Shown: positions 27,001 to 35,445 of the stretch, piece after piece
Position numbering within the stretch: the first letter of the stretch is position 1
Layout: the number at the start of each line of letters is the position of its first letter
DNA from: Brevibacterium permense
GTDB taxonomy: Bacteria; Actinomycetota; Actinomycetes; Actinomycetales; Brevibacteriaceae
Direction: 5' to 3'
NCBI RefSeq assembly: GCF_025506275.1
Contig: NZ_QYCP01000096.1
Span: forward strand, 232,349 to 296,348
Length of the DNA: 64,000 nucleotides
Made by a program: the position numbers and the translations under genes
The notes under the pieces: model-generated
Database searches by the model: none
What the model saw: the letters and a program-made list of their open reading frames with translations, nothing else
What the model was told of the DNA's origin: nothing

Positions 27001-27211
27001 TGCTGTACGCCGAGAGAGCGTCGACAGCGTCTGCGGTCAAAATGTCGGCATCGATCAGTTGCCCGAAGGCTTCTGAGTCTTCGTTCGGATTCTGTTCATC
27101 GGCGGCACCGGGCGAGGTCGTCAGCAGGGTCAGACCCACTGCTGTCGCCGCGGCGACAGACCCCACCGCGATTTTCCGACCGGCTCCGGGCCGGCCTCTC
27201 AGTATTCTCAT
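24071..27211 (-). CDS. Large LPxTG-anchored surface protein, choice-of-anchor G type, with 145-residue repeats
   Basis: A 1046-residue secreted wall protein. The ATG at 27211 follows GTGGAG; the signal peptide (MRILRGRPGAGRK...PGAADE) ends near residue 40. Residues 40-540 are clearly paralogous to the neighbouring surface protein (ALNLDDINNG/LNLDDINNG, EYAVADGILTVSSPAVG, DLTINEQPT.KDPAE). Residues about 545-1000 form a stalk almost without aromatic or basic residues, built of Ala, Ser, Asp, Asn, Glu and Thr, in three long repeats of 144-145 residues. The C-terminus has LPRTGTDG, a membrane span and RRYRAGKH for sortase anchoring. The stalk probably holds the globular head away from the wall. 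Confidence 0.85.
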   Translation of the reverse strand: MRILRGRPGAGRKIAVGSVAAATAVGLTLLTTSPGAADEQNPNEDSEAFGQLIDADILTADAVDALSAYSSSPSSTDADSTPINAEVLQAIGVELPGIGIPLISNEGGDGLLELGEAGALNAYGHAPAYNDATASAGAVGTDGGLNLDDINNGEYGNAKVDLTSVLGQLDLDGVTDQIVDELSLELGAIASTANSNGEADDSEYAVADGILTVSSPAVGGLSDDLNEVVDGAGGTLEEVIGKEGLVNELAGLGVDVNIPGIARVAVAGDDATVSVEVRDALNSVVENVVNEALEDEAGIVSIDLANGDIKIDLAKIVKGGDASDLNGLDPNTQVLTSDTISKITDAVADALGALSGKVNETLSDALNDVHLVIDLPAVATLGPVTVARGSVNVDATLGQLAGTDSSDPTITTDLDIAGLPVGDLISDLTNPLVSELLGITEPLIGGILDSTADEVAGAVTGIVDPVLDTLDPVFEALNQVVDLTINEQPTAKDPAEESQVKGNNGPGFTVSAVSLELLPAADAIDINLASSSVRAIAEPDEADPDANANAAASASASADADGDNNPAAQAASEAAADNDANNTASAAADENAEAAAESAATEDASSEASADSTTDENASSTAASQAAAQADNSDDTNAEASTASDANSAAASEAASTADSSNEASAEAAAESDASAAADPDAANEADANANVNAAASASASANADDDNNAAAEAAAVAAADNDANNTASAAADENAEAAAESAANEEASSETSADATSDPNASAQQAANAAANADNSDSTNADASAAADANPAAAASAASTADSSSEASANAAADADGADDGAAATASDDSDANANVNAAASASASANADDNSNAVAEAAAVAAADNDANNTASAAADENAEAAAESAANEEASSETSADATSDPNASAQKAANAAANADNSDDSNAQASAAANANAGAAASAASTADSSSEASAAAAADGAEADASSADDANEASADSDQAASANAGSTANASAGSNTNASGNAGGDLPRTGTDGLPAMVGFAALLLAGGAAAVWATRRYRAGKH
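24271..25596 (-). repeat. Three tandem ~435-bp repeats encoding the surface-protein stalk
   Basis: The word CGTTCTCGTC with its flanks recurs at 24571, 25006 and 25438, that is at spacings of 435 and 432 bp (145 and 144 codons). The first two units are almost identical over long stretches (for example around 24501 and 24936), while the third has drifted. The outer borders are approximate. Such DNA is prone to unequal recombination and length change. Confidence 0.85.
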
Positions 27212-27571
27212 GGTTCTCCACATCGTTCAGACCCTGATCAGGTCCAGGCGACGCCTGGACGGAAACAGGCAGTTTCCTGACAGGACGCTCACAACGTTAC
27301 GGAGTAATCAAAAAGTAATCAGCAAATCACAGGAAAAGTTACCTCGTCGTTATAGTTACGCCAAGGTAGGCCCTGATGGCTGCTGCTGATGTCTGCGGCG
27401 GCAAGTCCCGTTTCTGCGCGATTCTATGAATCTGCAGGTGAAACGCTTGCTACGAAGAGTGCAGTCTGACGAACTGAAATTTGCCACAGTCATAGTCAAG
27501 TCACTGGGTACTACCTTTTATGTCATGGTTTGAGACACGGACGGTCGGCTGCGAAATCCGTCTGTGACCGT
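27212..27571. other. Upstream region of the large LPxTG gene, with inverted repeat
   Basis: No gene is seen in this 360-bp spacer. Close to the surface-protein start are a perfect inverted repeat GTCCAGGCG-A-CGCCTGGAC (27242-27260) and directly next to it GGAAAC-N5-GTTTCC (27261-27277). They could be an operator or a leader stem for the leftward gene. The remaining part is relatively AT-rich (27300-27530) and probably holds the promoter. Confidence 0.5.
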
Positions 27572-28792
27572 ATGGTGACCGACAAGGTCACGACTCCCGC
27601 GGTGTGGACGGGACGCGCAAGACACCCCGCCGTCGCCTAACGTCGGCTCAACCGCCACGACTCCGCCGATGTCACTCTCTTCGAAAAAGAAGACCACCCT
27701 GCCGCCCACCAGACCGGTCACAACTCCGGAGTCGTCCTCGCCGGCCTCTACTACGAACCCGGCAGCCTCAAAGCCACCCTCTGCCGCAGAGGCGTCTCCC
27801 TCCTGACCGACTTCGCCGCCGAACACAACGTCCCCTTCGACGAATGCGGCAAGGTCGTCGTCGCCACCGACGAAATCGAAGTGGAACGCCTCCACGCCAT
27901 CCACGATCGTGCCCTCGCCAACGGAGTCCCCGACATCGCCTTGGTCGACTGCGACGGCCTGCGCGAGATCGAACAGAACGCCGAGGGCCTCGCAGCCCTC
28001 CACTCACCCCACACCGCGATCATCGACTACCCCGGCCTCACCGACGCTCTCGTCGCCGACTTCCGCGCCCACGGCGGCCGCGTCCGCTTCTCGACCCCGA
28101 TCAAAAGCATCGATCACCGAGGCGGCCCCACCTCCCGCGGTTCCGCCATCGTCCACACCCCGGTCGACGCTCAGGAAATCGACCACGTCATCGTCTGTGC
28201 CGGCCTCCAGCCCGACCGCCTCGCCGCCCGCTCCGGACAGAAGCGCACCCCCACCGTGGTGCCCTTCTTCGGGCAGTACTTCATCCTCGACGAGGTGCAC
28301 AGCAATACGGTCAACGGACTCATCTATCCCGTCCCGGACCCGAAGTATCCCTCCCTCGGCGTCCACGTCACCCGACGCATCGACGGCGGACTGATGATCG
28401 GGCCCAACGCCGTCCTCTCCTTCTCCCGCGAAGGCTACCGAGGGCTAGGCCTCAACATCCCCGATTCCCTGGCCGTGGCCGCCGACCCTGGATTCTGGCG
28501 CTTCGCCGCAGGCAATATGGCCACCGCTGCGCGTGAGCTGCCCGGGGTGCTCTCGATCGAGAGATTCGTCGCCGAGGCGGCCCGCTATGTCCCCTCCCTT
28601 GCGGGACCCGGCGGCCACCGCGCCACCCGCGGAATCCGCGCCCAGGCCATGAAACGGGACGGAACACTCGTCGATGATTTCGTCATCGATCGGGCGGGAG
28701 CCACGATGTTCGTCAGGAATGCGCCGTCCCCGGGAGCCACCTCGGCGCTGGCCATTGCCGAACACCTCATCGGCATCATCGACGGGCGATGA
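27572..28792 (+). pseudogene. L-2-hydroxyglutarate oxidase LhgO-like, N-terminus destroyed
   Basis: From 27641 on, the frame gives a good LhgO/DAO-family sequence: LNRHDSADVTLFEKEDHPAAHQTGHNSGVVLAGLYYEPGSLKATLC, a central IIDYPGLTDALVADF and a C-terminus with GGHRATRGIRAQAMKRDGTLVDDF. The upstream part of the same frame starts at ATG 27572 but has no GxGxxG FAD loop, and a TAA (27638-27640) stands exactly where the beta-alpha-beta fold should be. A shorter product could only start inside (ATG 27881), without the FAD site. The family normally oxidises L-2-hydroxyglutarate to 2-oxoglutarate. The gene is therefore probably inactive. Confidence 0.75.
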
Positions 28793-28818
28793 TGCCGGTG
28801 CCCGGCGTCGACGACGAA

Positions 28819-28856
28819 GGGCCGCCTGCCCGACCGTGAGGACGGGGAGGCGGCCC
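28819..28856. terminator. Hairpin terminator between lhgO remnant and dps
   Basis: A GC-rich stem with one mismatch (GGGCCGCCT.CCCG paired with CGGG.AGGCGGCCC, 10-nt loop) lies in the gap between two convergent genes. No T-run follows, as is usual in high-GC actinobacteria. Confidence 0.6.
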
Positions 28857-28888
28857 GACGATCAGAGTGGCTGCTCAGTCGCACCGAC

Positions 28889-29413
28889 TCACTTGGGTGT
28901 GCGGGTCTCTGCGCTGATGAACCAGGCCTGCTGCTCGAGTTGGGCGATGTAGCCGTGGAAGATATCGGCGGTCGTCGGATCCGCCGAGTCGACCTCGTCA
29001 TGGGTGCTGCGCATCGACGCCACGGTTGCCTCGATCGACGCGACCATGTGGTCGATGGCGTCGTGGGTGCTGATCTCTCCGTTCGGGAACTCCGGCAACC
29101 CTGTCTGTTCGGCGATCACCGCGGGGCGACCGTCCGGGGAGGCGTGGAGGGCACGCATGCGTTCAGCGATCTCATCGCTGCCTGCACGAGCGATGTCCGT
29201 GACTTCGTCGAGATTGAGGTGGAGGTCGCGGAAGTTCGTGCCCACGATATTCCAATGCGCTTGCTTGGCAGTCAGGCTCAGAGCGATGAAGTCGACCAGA
29301 ACCGTTTGGAGGTTCTTGGTCAGGGCGTCGGAGGCGACGAAGCCGCGTTCGGCGTTCTCGCGAGTGGTCTTCTCTGAGCCATGGGGGTCGGGAACTGTCA
29401 CTGACTGTGTCAT
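28889..29413 (-). CDS. dps: DNA starvation/stationary-phase protection protein Dps
   Basis: A 174-residue ferritin-like protein. The ferroxidase motif of Dps is visible as AKQAHWNIVGTNFRDLHLNLDEV (about residues 49-71), followed by DEIAERMRALHASPDG. Dps forms dodecamers that store iron, quench peroxide-driven Fenton chemistry and coat DNA. The ATG at 29413 follows AGGAGC; the frame stays open upstream but without similarity. The gene stands alone between a convergent pseudogene and a codirectional membrane-protein gene. Confidence 0.92.
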   Translation of the reverse strand: MTQSVTVPDPHGSEKTTRENAERGFVASDALTKNLQTVLVDFIALSLTAKQAHWNIVGTNFRDLHLNLDEVTDIARAGSDEIAERMRALHASPDGRPAVIAEQTGLPEFPNGEISTHDAIDHMVASIEATVASMRSTHDEVDSADPTTADIFHGYIAQLEQQAWFISAETRTPK

Positions 29414-29499
29414 GATTCTTGCTCCTATTCTCTCCGGTTTCGCGTTGACCCGGAGTCTGTGGCCACCATAACGCTGCCGCAGACGGCACGTAACCCCCG

Positions 29500-30555
29500 T
29501 CAGGATCTGCCGGTCTCGTCGTCCTGGGCGACGTAGACGCGGGAACGCAGCCGCTGGGCGTGAGTGAGATTCTTCAGGTCGATGTCGCTGTCGAAACTTG
29601 AGCCGAGTGCGCCGGCGACGACGCCCATCGCTGCGCTCAACCACGCGATGTCGAGGTAGTTCGTCAGCCGGACTTCGGGCCGGTGGATCGTCTGGGCCAT
29701 GAACTCGGGGTCGATGACGAGGAGCCCTCCGGCGAGGATGCCGATGACCAGCAAAGCGTAGAGGCCCGTCACGCAGATGATGAGTGTGAGTACAGTGGAC
29801 AGGTTGTAGTAGAAGACGACCTGAGCCAGGCGTTCATTGACCGGGCGATCCCAGAGGCGATTGATCGTGATCAGCCAGCCGACCATGACTGCGATGGCGA
29901 TGGCGCCGATCGAGATGAGGCGGGCGGTAGACAGATGTTGGGACATCTGCCAGATGGAGCTGTAGAAGATGCCGTATGCTCCTGTGGCAGCGGCTGCGGC
30001 CATGGCTCGTGAGAGCCTGCGGACCATCCGCAGCGGCTCATTGGCCATGGTCATGCCCAGGACGAGGCGGGGCCCGCCGGTGAACGTATGAGCGTGAAGG
30101 GTGCGGCGGCCCGACTTGGAGCGGCTCGACCATCGGCCCCAGCGCGGCAGGCGATGCGTCTTCGCCGGCAGATGACCGTCGGGCAGGAGCTGATTGACGC
30201 AGCTCATATAGATCTTCAGCAGACGACGCTTCGTCGTCAGTGCGCCGAGGGTAGGGCAGGAGATCACGGCGATGTTGCGTGCCGGCAGCACCTCGGCGAT
30301 CAGTGGTTTGCCCTGGGTGTGGCGCGGAATGTCCGTGAGCATGATGACGAGGTCCGCTGCGGCATAGCGGTCGACGATCGCGTCGAGAGTCGACAGCTCC
30401 AGTCGGTGGTCGGCCTGGACCCGGAGCGCCTCTGTGCACACATCGACAGTCACATCCGACTCGAAATCCTGCCGGGGGAGTTCGACAAACTCGTCCTTGA
30501 ACGAGGCCAAACGGCGGCTCGGAGGCCCGGGATCGCAGATAAGGAGGATGTGCAT
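29500..30555 (-). CDS. Hypothetical membrane protein with N-terminal flavodoxin/Rossmann-like segment
   Basis: A 351-residue protein of unknown function. The first ~150 residues start MHILLICDPGPPSRRLASF and contain ADLVIMLTDIPRHTQGKPLIAEV and NIAVISCPTLGAL, an alternating strand-helix pattern suggestive of a nucleotide-type alpha/beta fold. Residues about 175-320 hold four or more membrane spans, including IGAIAIAVMVGWLITI and VLTLIICVTGLYALLVIGIL. The ATG at 30555 is chosen because the upstream extension is basic and overlaps the divergent galE leader. It is divergent from galE and not in an operon. I do not recognise the family with certainty. Confidence 0.65.
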   Translation of the reverse strand: MHILLICDPGPPSRRLASFKDEFVELPRQDFESDVTVDVCTEALRVQADHRLELSTLDAIVDRYAAADLVIMLTDIPRHTQGKPLIAEVLPARNIAVISCPTLGALTTKRRLLKIYMSCVNQLLPDGHLPAKTHRLPRWGRWSSRSKSGRRTLHAHTFTGGPRLVLGMTMANEPLRMVRRLSRAMAAAAATGAYGIFYSSIWQMSQHLSTARLISIGAIAIAVMVGWLITINRLWDRPVNERLAQVVFYYNLSTVLTLIICVTGLYALLVIGILAGGLLVIDPEFMAQTIHRPEVRLTNYLDIAWLSAAMGVVAGALGSSFDSDIDLKNLTHAQRLRSRVYVAQDDETGRS

Positions 30556-30707
30556 TTTCCCACTGTGGCAGGGCCGTCTGCTCCCGGCCAGGGCGACGGC
30601 GAATTCCGAAGCTTTCCTCACGGGGCTTTCAGACCGAATCTGAACTCGGACACCTGAACGCGTATTCTGATACCGACGTGTCGAAGAGACGAAGGAGGAC
30701 GCGGTCA

Positions 30708-31700
<993 letters not shown>

Positions 31701-31706
31701 GGCGCG

Positions 31707-32348
31707 TCACTCCGCAGCCTTCAACTCGCTTTCGGTCATCCACTTGTGGTTCTTCATCTTCATGTCGCCGGATTCGACGTCGACCATGTAGACGGTCTCG
31801 TCCGTCGATGAGTCGATAGTCGCCTCGGCGCCCTTCATCCCGGGCATGTGCTCGGCTTCGACGGTCGCCTCGGCGCCGTTCTTCAACGGGGCCTTGCCAG
31901 GGTCCTTGAGTTCTTCATGGACGACCCACTTGTGATTCGTCACGGGGTCGCCGCCGTCGGTGGGGGTGTAGCTGATTGCATAGGCGGTGGTGTCGAAGGC
32001 GCCGACCACCGTGGCCTCGGCATTCTTCATTCCCGGCATGTGCCCGGCGGTGAGCACGACGTCGTCGCCGACGGCGAACTTCGGGTCAGCGGCCCTCTCG
32101 ATGCCCGCAGGCGGGGCGCCACCATCCATCGAGTGGCCTTCATGACCGCCGGACTCCATTCCCGAACCGCTGTCGCTGTGCTCCATATCGTTGTGGCCGC
32201 CGTCTTCATGAGATGACGACTCGAGGCTGCTGTGAGTGTCTCCGCCGTCGGACCCCTGGGCGTCATTCGTGGTCGAACAGCCTGCCAGCGCCAGTCCGAG
32301 TGCCGCAGTGACCGCAACGAGGCGGGCGGATGGATTGAGCTTCTTCAT
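31707..32348 (-). CDS. YdhK/CopL-type copper-associated lipoprotein (two DUF1541 repeats)
   Basis: A 213-residue secreted lipoprotein with the lipobox LALAGC (Cys at about 24). Next comes a His/Met/Asp/Ser-rich linker (SSHEDGGHNDMEHSD...GHEGHSMDGG), a likely metal-binding stretch. Two tandem copies of a ~55-residue domain follow, each beginning AGHMPGMKNAEATV / AEHMPGMKGAEATI and containing NHKW. This is the YdhK family (DUF1541), one member of which, staphylococcal CopL, binds copper outside the cell. A CsoR-like inverted repeat about 100 bp upstream supports copper control. The fold is certain, the metal is inferred. Confidence 0.85.
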   Translation of the reverse strand: MKKLNPSARLVAVTAALGLALAGCSTTNDAQGSDGGDTHSSLESSSHEDGGHNDMEHSDSGSGMESGGHEGHSMDGGAPPAGIERAADPKFAVGDDVVLTAGHMPGMKNAEATVVGAFDTTAYAISYTPTDGGDPVTNHKWVVHEELKDPGKAPLKNGAEATVEAEHMPGMKGAEATIDSSTDETVYMVDVESGDMKMKNHKWMTESELKAAE

Positions 32349-32450
32349 GAGTGGTCTCCTGACTCTGTGAGACGGTCGCGTCGGATTCGTTGGGCGGCTG
32401 ATGGGCGCATCTCAGGGCACCCCATCCCTTGGGTCCGCCACGCACACCCT

Positions 32451-32467
32451 ATACCCCTCATGGGTAT
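32451..32467. promoter_or_regulatory. CsoR-like operator upstream of the copper lipoprotein gene
   Basis: ATACCC-N5-GGGTAT is an inverted repeat matching the pattern of CsoR copper-sensor sites (ATACCC...GGGTAT). It lies in the 304-bp spacer 32349-32652, 103 bp upstream of the YdhK-like start. No csoR gene is in this window. Nothing else could be assigned in the spacer, except the AGGAG of the following gene. Confidence 0.5.
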
Positions 32468-32652
32468 GAATGCCAAGACGTCATACGTGCTCTGCACCCG
32501 TAGTGACGTGGGGATATAGTGAAATCGGCGCGTTTCGACCGACGTCGCGCCGAAGAGCGACGAACCTACCTGCGTGATCGACCTCCATAGGCGATAGATA
32601 CGCGCGAGAATGGGAGGCGGGCCCTCGTCGCCATCTCTTGAGGAGAACAGCA

Positions 32653-33798
32653 GTGACTCACCACATCGTCATCGGAGCAGGGTTGGCCGGTGCCGCGGCC
32701 GCGTATTCGCTGACCGCGCGCGGCGAGGACGTCACCGTGCTCGAACGGCATACCCCGGCCAACGACCGTGGCAGCTCCCATGGTTCGGCCCGTATCTTCC
32801 GCTACGCCTACCCCGACCGTCTCTACACCGAACTCGTTGTGCGGGCTCGTGAGCTGTGGGATGACCTCGAGTCGAAGTCGGGGATCGAGCTGATCACTCG
32901 CACCGGGGCCGTCGACTTCGGCGACGCTCGGCATACTGATCTGCTCGCGGAGATCTTCGATGAGGTCGGCGTTGAGTACGAGGTCCTCGATCCCGAGAGT
33001 GCTGCGGAACGGTGGCCGCAGTTCGTCTTCGACACCGACGTCCTGTGGCACCCGGACGCCGGCGTCATCGACGCCGAGACGACGGTGACCACCATGCTTG
33101 AGCGTGCGGTGGACACAGGGCGGGCTCGGGTCCTCAATGATTGGACGGTCGCCGAGGTGGCCCGACGATCCGCGGGCGGCTTCAGTGTCACCTCGGCGAA
33201 GGGGGACGTTGTCGAAGGTAGCCGCGTCATCGTCGCGGCGGGCGGGTGGCTGCCCGACCTCCTCAGCGATCTAGGTCTTCCGAAGGCGTTCCTCGAGGCG
33301 CTGCCGACATTCGAAGTGCGGCAGGAGCAGGCGTTCCACATGCCCTACCGCGATGCCGGTGCGGACGGTCGGCCGAGCACCCCCTGGCCGACGTTCATCC
33401 ACAAATCCGGGGAGATGTTCACCTACGGACTGCCCGGCGGGCGGGATGCCGATTTCGCAGGGCAGAAGTTCGCGCAGTTCAACGGCGGGAAGGTGATCGG
33501 TTCGGCTCTTGACCAGGACGGACAGATCACCGAGGAGATGCGGGCTCGGATGATCGACTATGCGAAGCGGAACCTGCCGGGACTCATTCCGGAACCGTAT
33601 GCGGAGACGACGTGTCTGTTCACGAACACACCGAACGAGGATTTCGTCATCGACGAGGTCGACGGTCTCGTCATCGTCTCGGCCTGTTCGGGGCACGGGG
33701 CGAAATTCGCGCCGCTGCTCGGCGAGTTCGCGGCCGACCTCGCCACGGGTGCCGGCGACGTTCCGGAACGGTTCCGAGTGTCACAGACGAGTTCGTGA
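32653..33798 (+). CDS. FAD-dependent amine oxidase, monomeric sarcosine oxidase / N-methyl-tryptophan oxidase family
   Basis: A 381-residue flavoenzyme starting at GTG 32653, preceded by GAGGAG. Visible are the FAD loop VIGAGLAGAAAAYSL, the family stretch SSHGSARIFRYAYPD (His and Arg near the flavin), CLFTNTPNEDFVID (Cys at the covalent flavin-attachment site of monomeric sarcosine oxidases) and CSGHGAKFAPLLGE close to the C-terminus. Members oxidise N-methylated amino acids to the free amine, formaldehyde and H2O2. Downstream folate metabolism (fhs) is 6 kb away and not obviously linked. The precise substrate is unknown. Confidence 0.85.
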   Translation: MTHHIVIGAGLAGAAAAYSLTARGEDVTVLERHTPANDRGSSHGSARIFRYAYPDRLYTELVVRARELWDDLESKSGIELITRTGAVDFGDARHTDLLAEIFDEVGVEYEVLDPESAAERWPQFVFDTDVLWHPDAGVIDAETTVTTMLERAVDTGRARVLNDWTVAEVARRSAGGFSVTSAKGDVVEGSRVIVAAGGWLPDLLSDLGLPKAFLEALPTFEVRQEQAFHMPYRDAGADGRPSTPWPTFIHKSGEMFTYGLPGGRDADFAGQKFAQFNGGKVIGSALDQDGQITEEMRARMIDYAKRNLPGLIPEPYAETTCLFTNTPNEDFVIDEVDGLVIVSACSGHGAKFAPLLGEFAADLATGAGDVPERFRVSQTSS

Positions 33799-33814
33799 GG
33801 GGCGACGAGGACGC

Positions 33815-34564
33815 TCAGCGCTTGGAGTCGATGATGAGGTGCCGCGTCGAATGGGCGACGAACGGTTCGCCATTGCGCATTGCAGCGTCGAGCTCACGCA
33901 GCTGCGGAAGGTAGTCGGCGACCGCGAAATCGGGCACCCACCACGGGCATTTGCGCAGGATCCACACGATCGCGCCGATATCGAAGAACTCCATGCGGCA
34001 GCGCGCGGTGCGCAGCGTCTCGACCGTGAGTCCGGCCGCCTCGGCGGAGTCCGATTCGGTTCGCGGGTGCCGTGAGCGGCGATTTTCCGGCAGCGGTCCG
34101 AGGAAGAACTCGATGAGTTCGAATGCCGAGGCCGGTCCGACGTGCTGGGCGAGATAGGTGCCGCCCGGGACAAGCACGCGGCTGATCTCCGACCAGGCGG
34201 GGCTCACGGGATGCCGCGAGGTGACGAGATCGAAGCTGCCGTTGGCGAAGGGCAGTCGGCGCGGGTCGGCTTCGACGACGTCGACGCCTCGCGGACCGAG
34301 CCGGTGCCGAGCCACGGCGACGTTGGGGCGGTGCGATTCGGTCACCGCCATGCGCGGCGGCAGCACCGGCGCCTCATCGACGATCTCACCGCCGCCGGTG
34401 TCGATGTCGAGTGCCGCGGTCGCCGTCGACAGCCGCCCGGCGAGGAGTTTTGCGTAACCCCAGGGTGGTCGCTCTTCGGTGGCGCGTCCATCGAGCCAGT
34501 CGAATCCCCAACCGGTGACATCGGCGGATTGTGCTTCGGTGACGAGCTCGTCGAATGCGCGCAT
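33815..34564 (-). CDS. SAM-dependent methyltransferase (class I)
   Basis: A 249-residue Rossmann-type methyltransferase. Motif I is weak but present (ALDIDTGGGEIVD), followed by DVVEADPRRLPFANGSFDLVTSRH (motifs II-IV) and WSEISRVLVPGGTYLAQHVG (post-motif region). ATG 34564 has GAGG eight bases upstream; a GTG at 34582 has none. It converges on the sarcosine oxidase-like gene and follows the deleted hydrolase gene on the same strand after 25 bases. The substrate is not deducible. Confidence 0.8.
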   Translation of the reverse strand: MRAFDELVTEAQSADVTGWGFDWLDGRATEERPPWGYAKLLAGRLSTATAALDIDTGGGEIVDEAPVLPPRMAVTESHRPNVAVARHRLGPRGVDVVEADPRRLPFANGSFDLVTSRHPVSPAWSEISRVLVPGGTYLAQHVGPASAFELIEFFLGPLPENRRSRHPRTESDSAEAAGLTVETLRTARCRMEFFDIGAIVWILRKCPWWVPDFAVADYLPQLRELDAAMRNGEPFVAHSTRHLIIDSKR

Positions 34565-34589
34565 GTTCCCATCCTCGCGCACACGTCTC

Positions 34590-35003
34590 TCACCCGTCGA
34601 GCCACGCAGTCACATCGGTGAGGAGATCGTGCGGTGCTTCGACGGGGACAAGGTGCCCCGAGCGCGGGAACCGGGTCACGTGCGGACGACGGGGGAGCGC
34701 CTCGGCGAAGGGAATGTCCGTCGGCTGTGCCGACGTGTCGGAGAGGTCGGGGAAGGACTCGCCGTAGCCGGGCATGTCCCACAGGCGGATGCGAATATGC
34801 CGGGCGAGCTGACGGGCGAGCGGCAGCCACATCCGCGACGACCACGGGGTCCCGTGGCAGATGATGACCTCGCCGAGGCGGCCCTGGTCGTTGTCGTGGC
34901 AGGTCGTTTCGATGGTCGTGGTGGCCACCTCGGCACCGTCGCTCATGGTGATGCGGTCGGTGATGGTGCGGATGGCAGGATTACGGTCGGTTGGAGTCGT
35001 CAT
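34590..35003 (-). pseudogene. Alpha/beta hydrolase with large in-frame internal deletion
   Basis: The 137 codons contain the beginning of an alpha/beta hydrolase (GEVIICHGTPWSSRMW with the oxyanion region, then RLWDMPGYGES) and its end (HVTRFPRSGHLVPVEAPHDLL with the catalytic His). Everything between, including the GxSxG nucleophile and the cap, is missing around residues 93-107; family members are normally about twice as long. The frame is intact, so a small protein could be made but cannot be catalytic. The ATG lies at the expected start point of the MerR-type promoter at 35010-35040. Confidence 0.7.
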
Positions 35004-35009
35004 GGATGG

Positions 35010-35040
35010 ACGGTAGAACTTCAGGTCGACCTGAAGTCAA
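35010..35040 (-). promoter_or_regulatory. MerR-type promoter and operator
   Basis: A perfect 20-bp palindrome ACTTCAGGTCGACCTGAAGT (35018-35037) lies between leftward -35 TTGACT (35040-35035) and -10 TACCGT (35015-35010) with a 19-bp spacer. The overlong spacer with a dyad symmetric site inside it is the hallmark of promoters activated by MerR proteins. Transcription should start near 35003, on the ATG of the hydrolase remnant, giving a leaderless mRNA. The merR gene is 20 bp to the right. Confidence 0.75.
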
Positions 35041-35057
35041 GGTGTCATGATGGACGC

Positions 35058-35420
35058 ATGAAGACCGGGGCAGCGGCTGCGCAACTGGGAGTGGCCGCGC
35101 ATGTGCTCAGGCATTGGGAGGACGAAGGCGTCGTCGTGCCTGACCGGACGATAAGCGGGCATCGCGACTACTCGTCAGAACACCTGAGTCGGTGTCGGAT
35201 CGTGTTGTCGTGTCAGAGCGTGGGTATGAGCCTCGCCGAGATCCGAGCGATCCTGCATCGCGGTGAGACCGGGCGTGCGGAGGTGATCGCTGCTCGGCTC
35301 TCGGCAATTCGGGCACAGCGGACGTCGCTCGACTCAGCGGAGAAGTTCCTCCTCCACGTTCGCAGCTGCCGGCACGACCTCATGACCCGGTGTCCGGAGT
35401 GCTCGGAATACGCGGGGTGA
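35058..35420 (+). CDS. MerR-family transcriptional regulator
   Basis: A 120-residue regulator starting MKTGAAAAQLGVAAHVLRHWEDEGVVVPDR, the MerR winged helix, with RDYSSEHLSRCRIVLSCQSVGMSLAEIRAIL as second part, then a dimerisation helix and a Cys-containing C-terminus (LHVRSCRHDLMTRCPECSEYAG). The CxxC-type cysteines at the end may bind a metal or sense thiols. It is divergent from the deleted alpha/beta hydrolase and probably activates that promoter through the palindrome between them. The ligand is unknown. Confidence 0.87.
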   Translation: MKTGAAAAQLGVAAHVLRHWEDEGVVVPDRTISGHRDYSSEHLSRCRIVLSCQSVGMSLAEIRAILHRGETGRAEVIAARLSAIRAQRTSLDSAEKFLLHVRSCRHDLMTRCPECSEYAG

Positions 35421-35445
35421 GGTGAGAGCGGTGAGATAGGACAGG

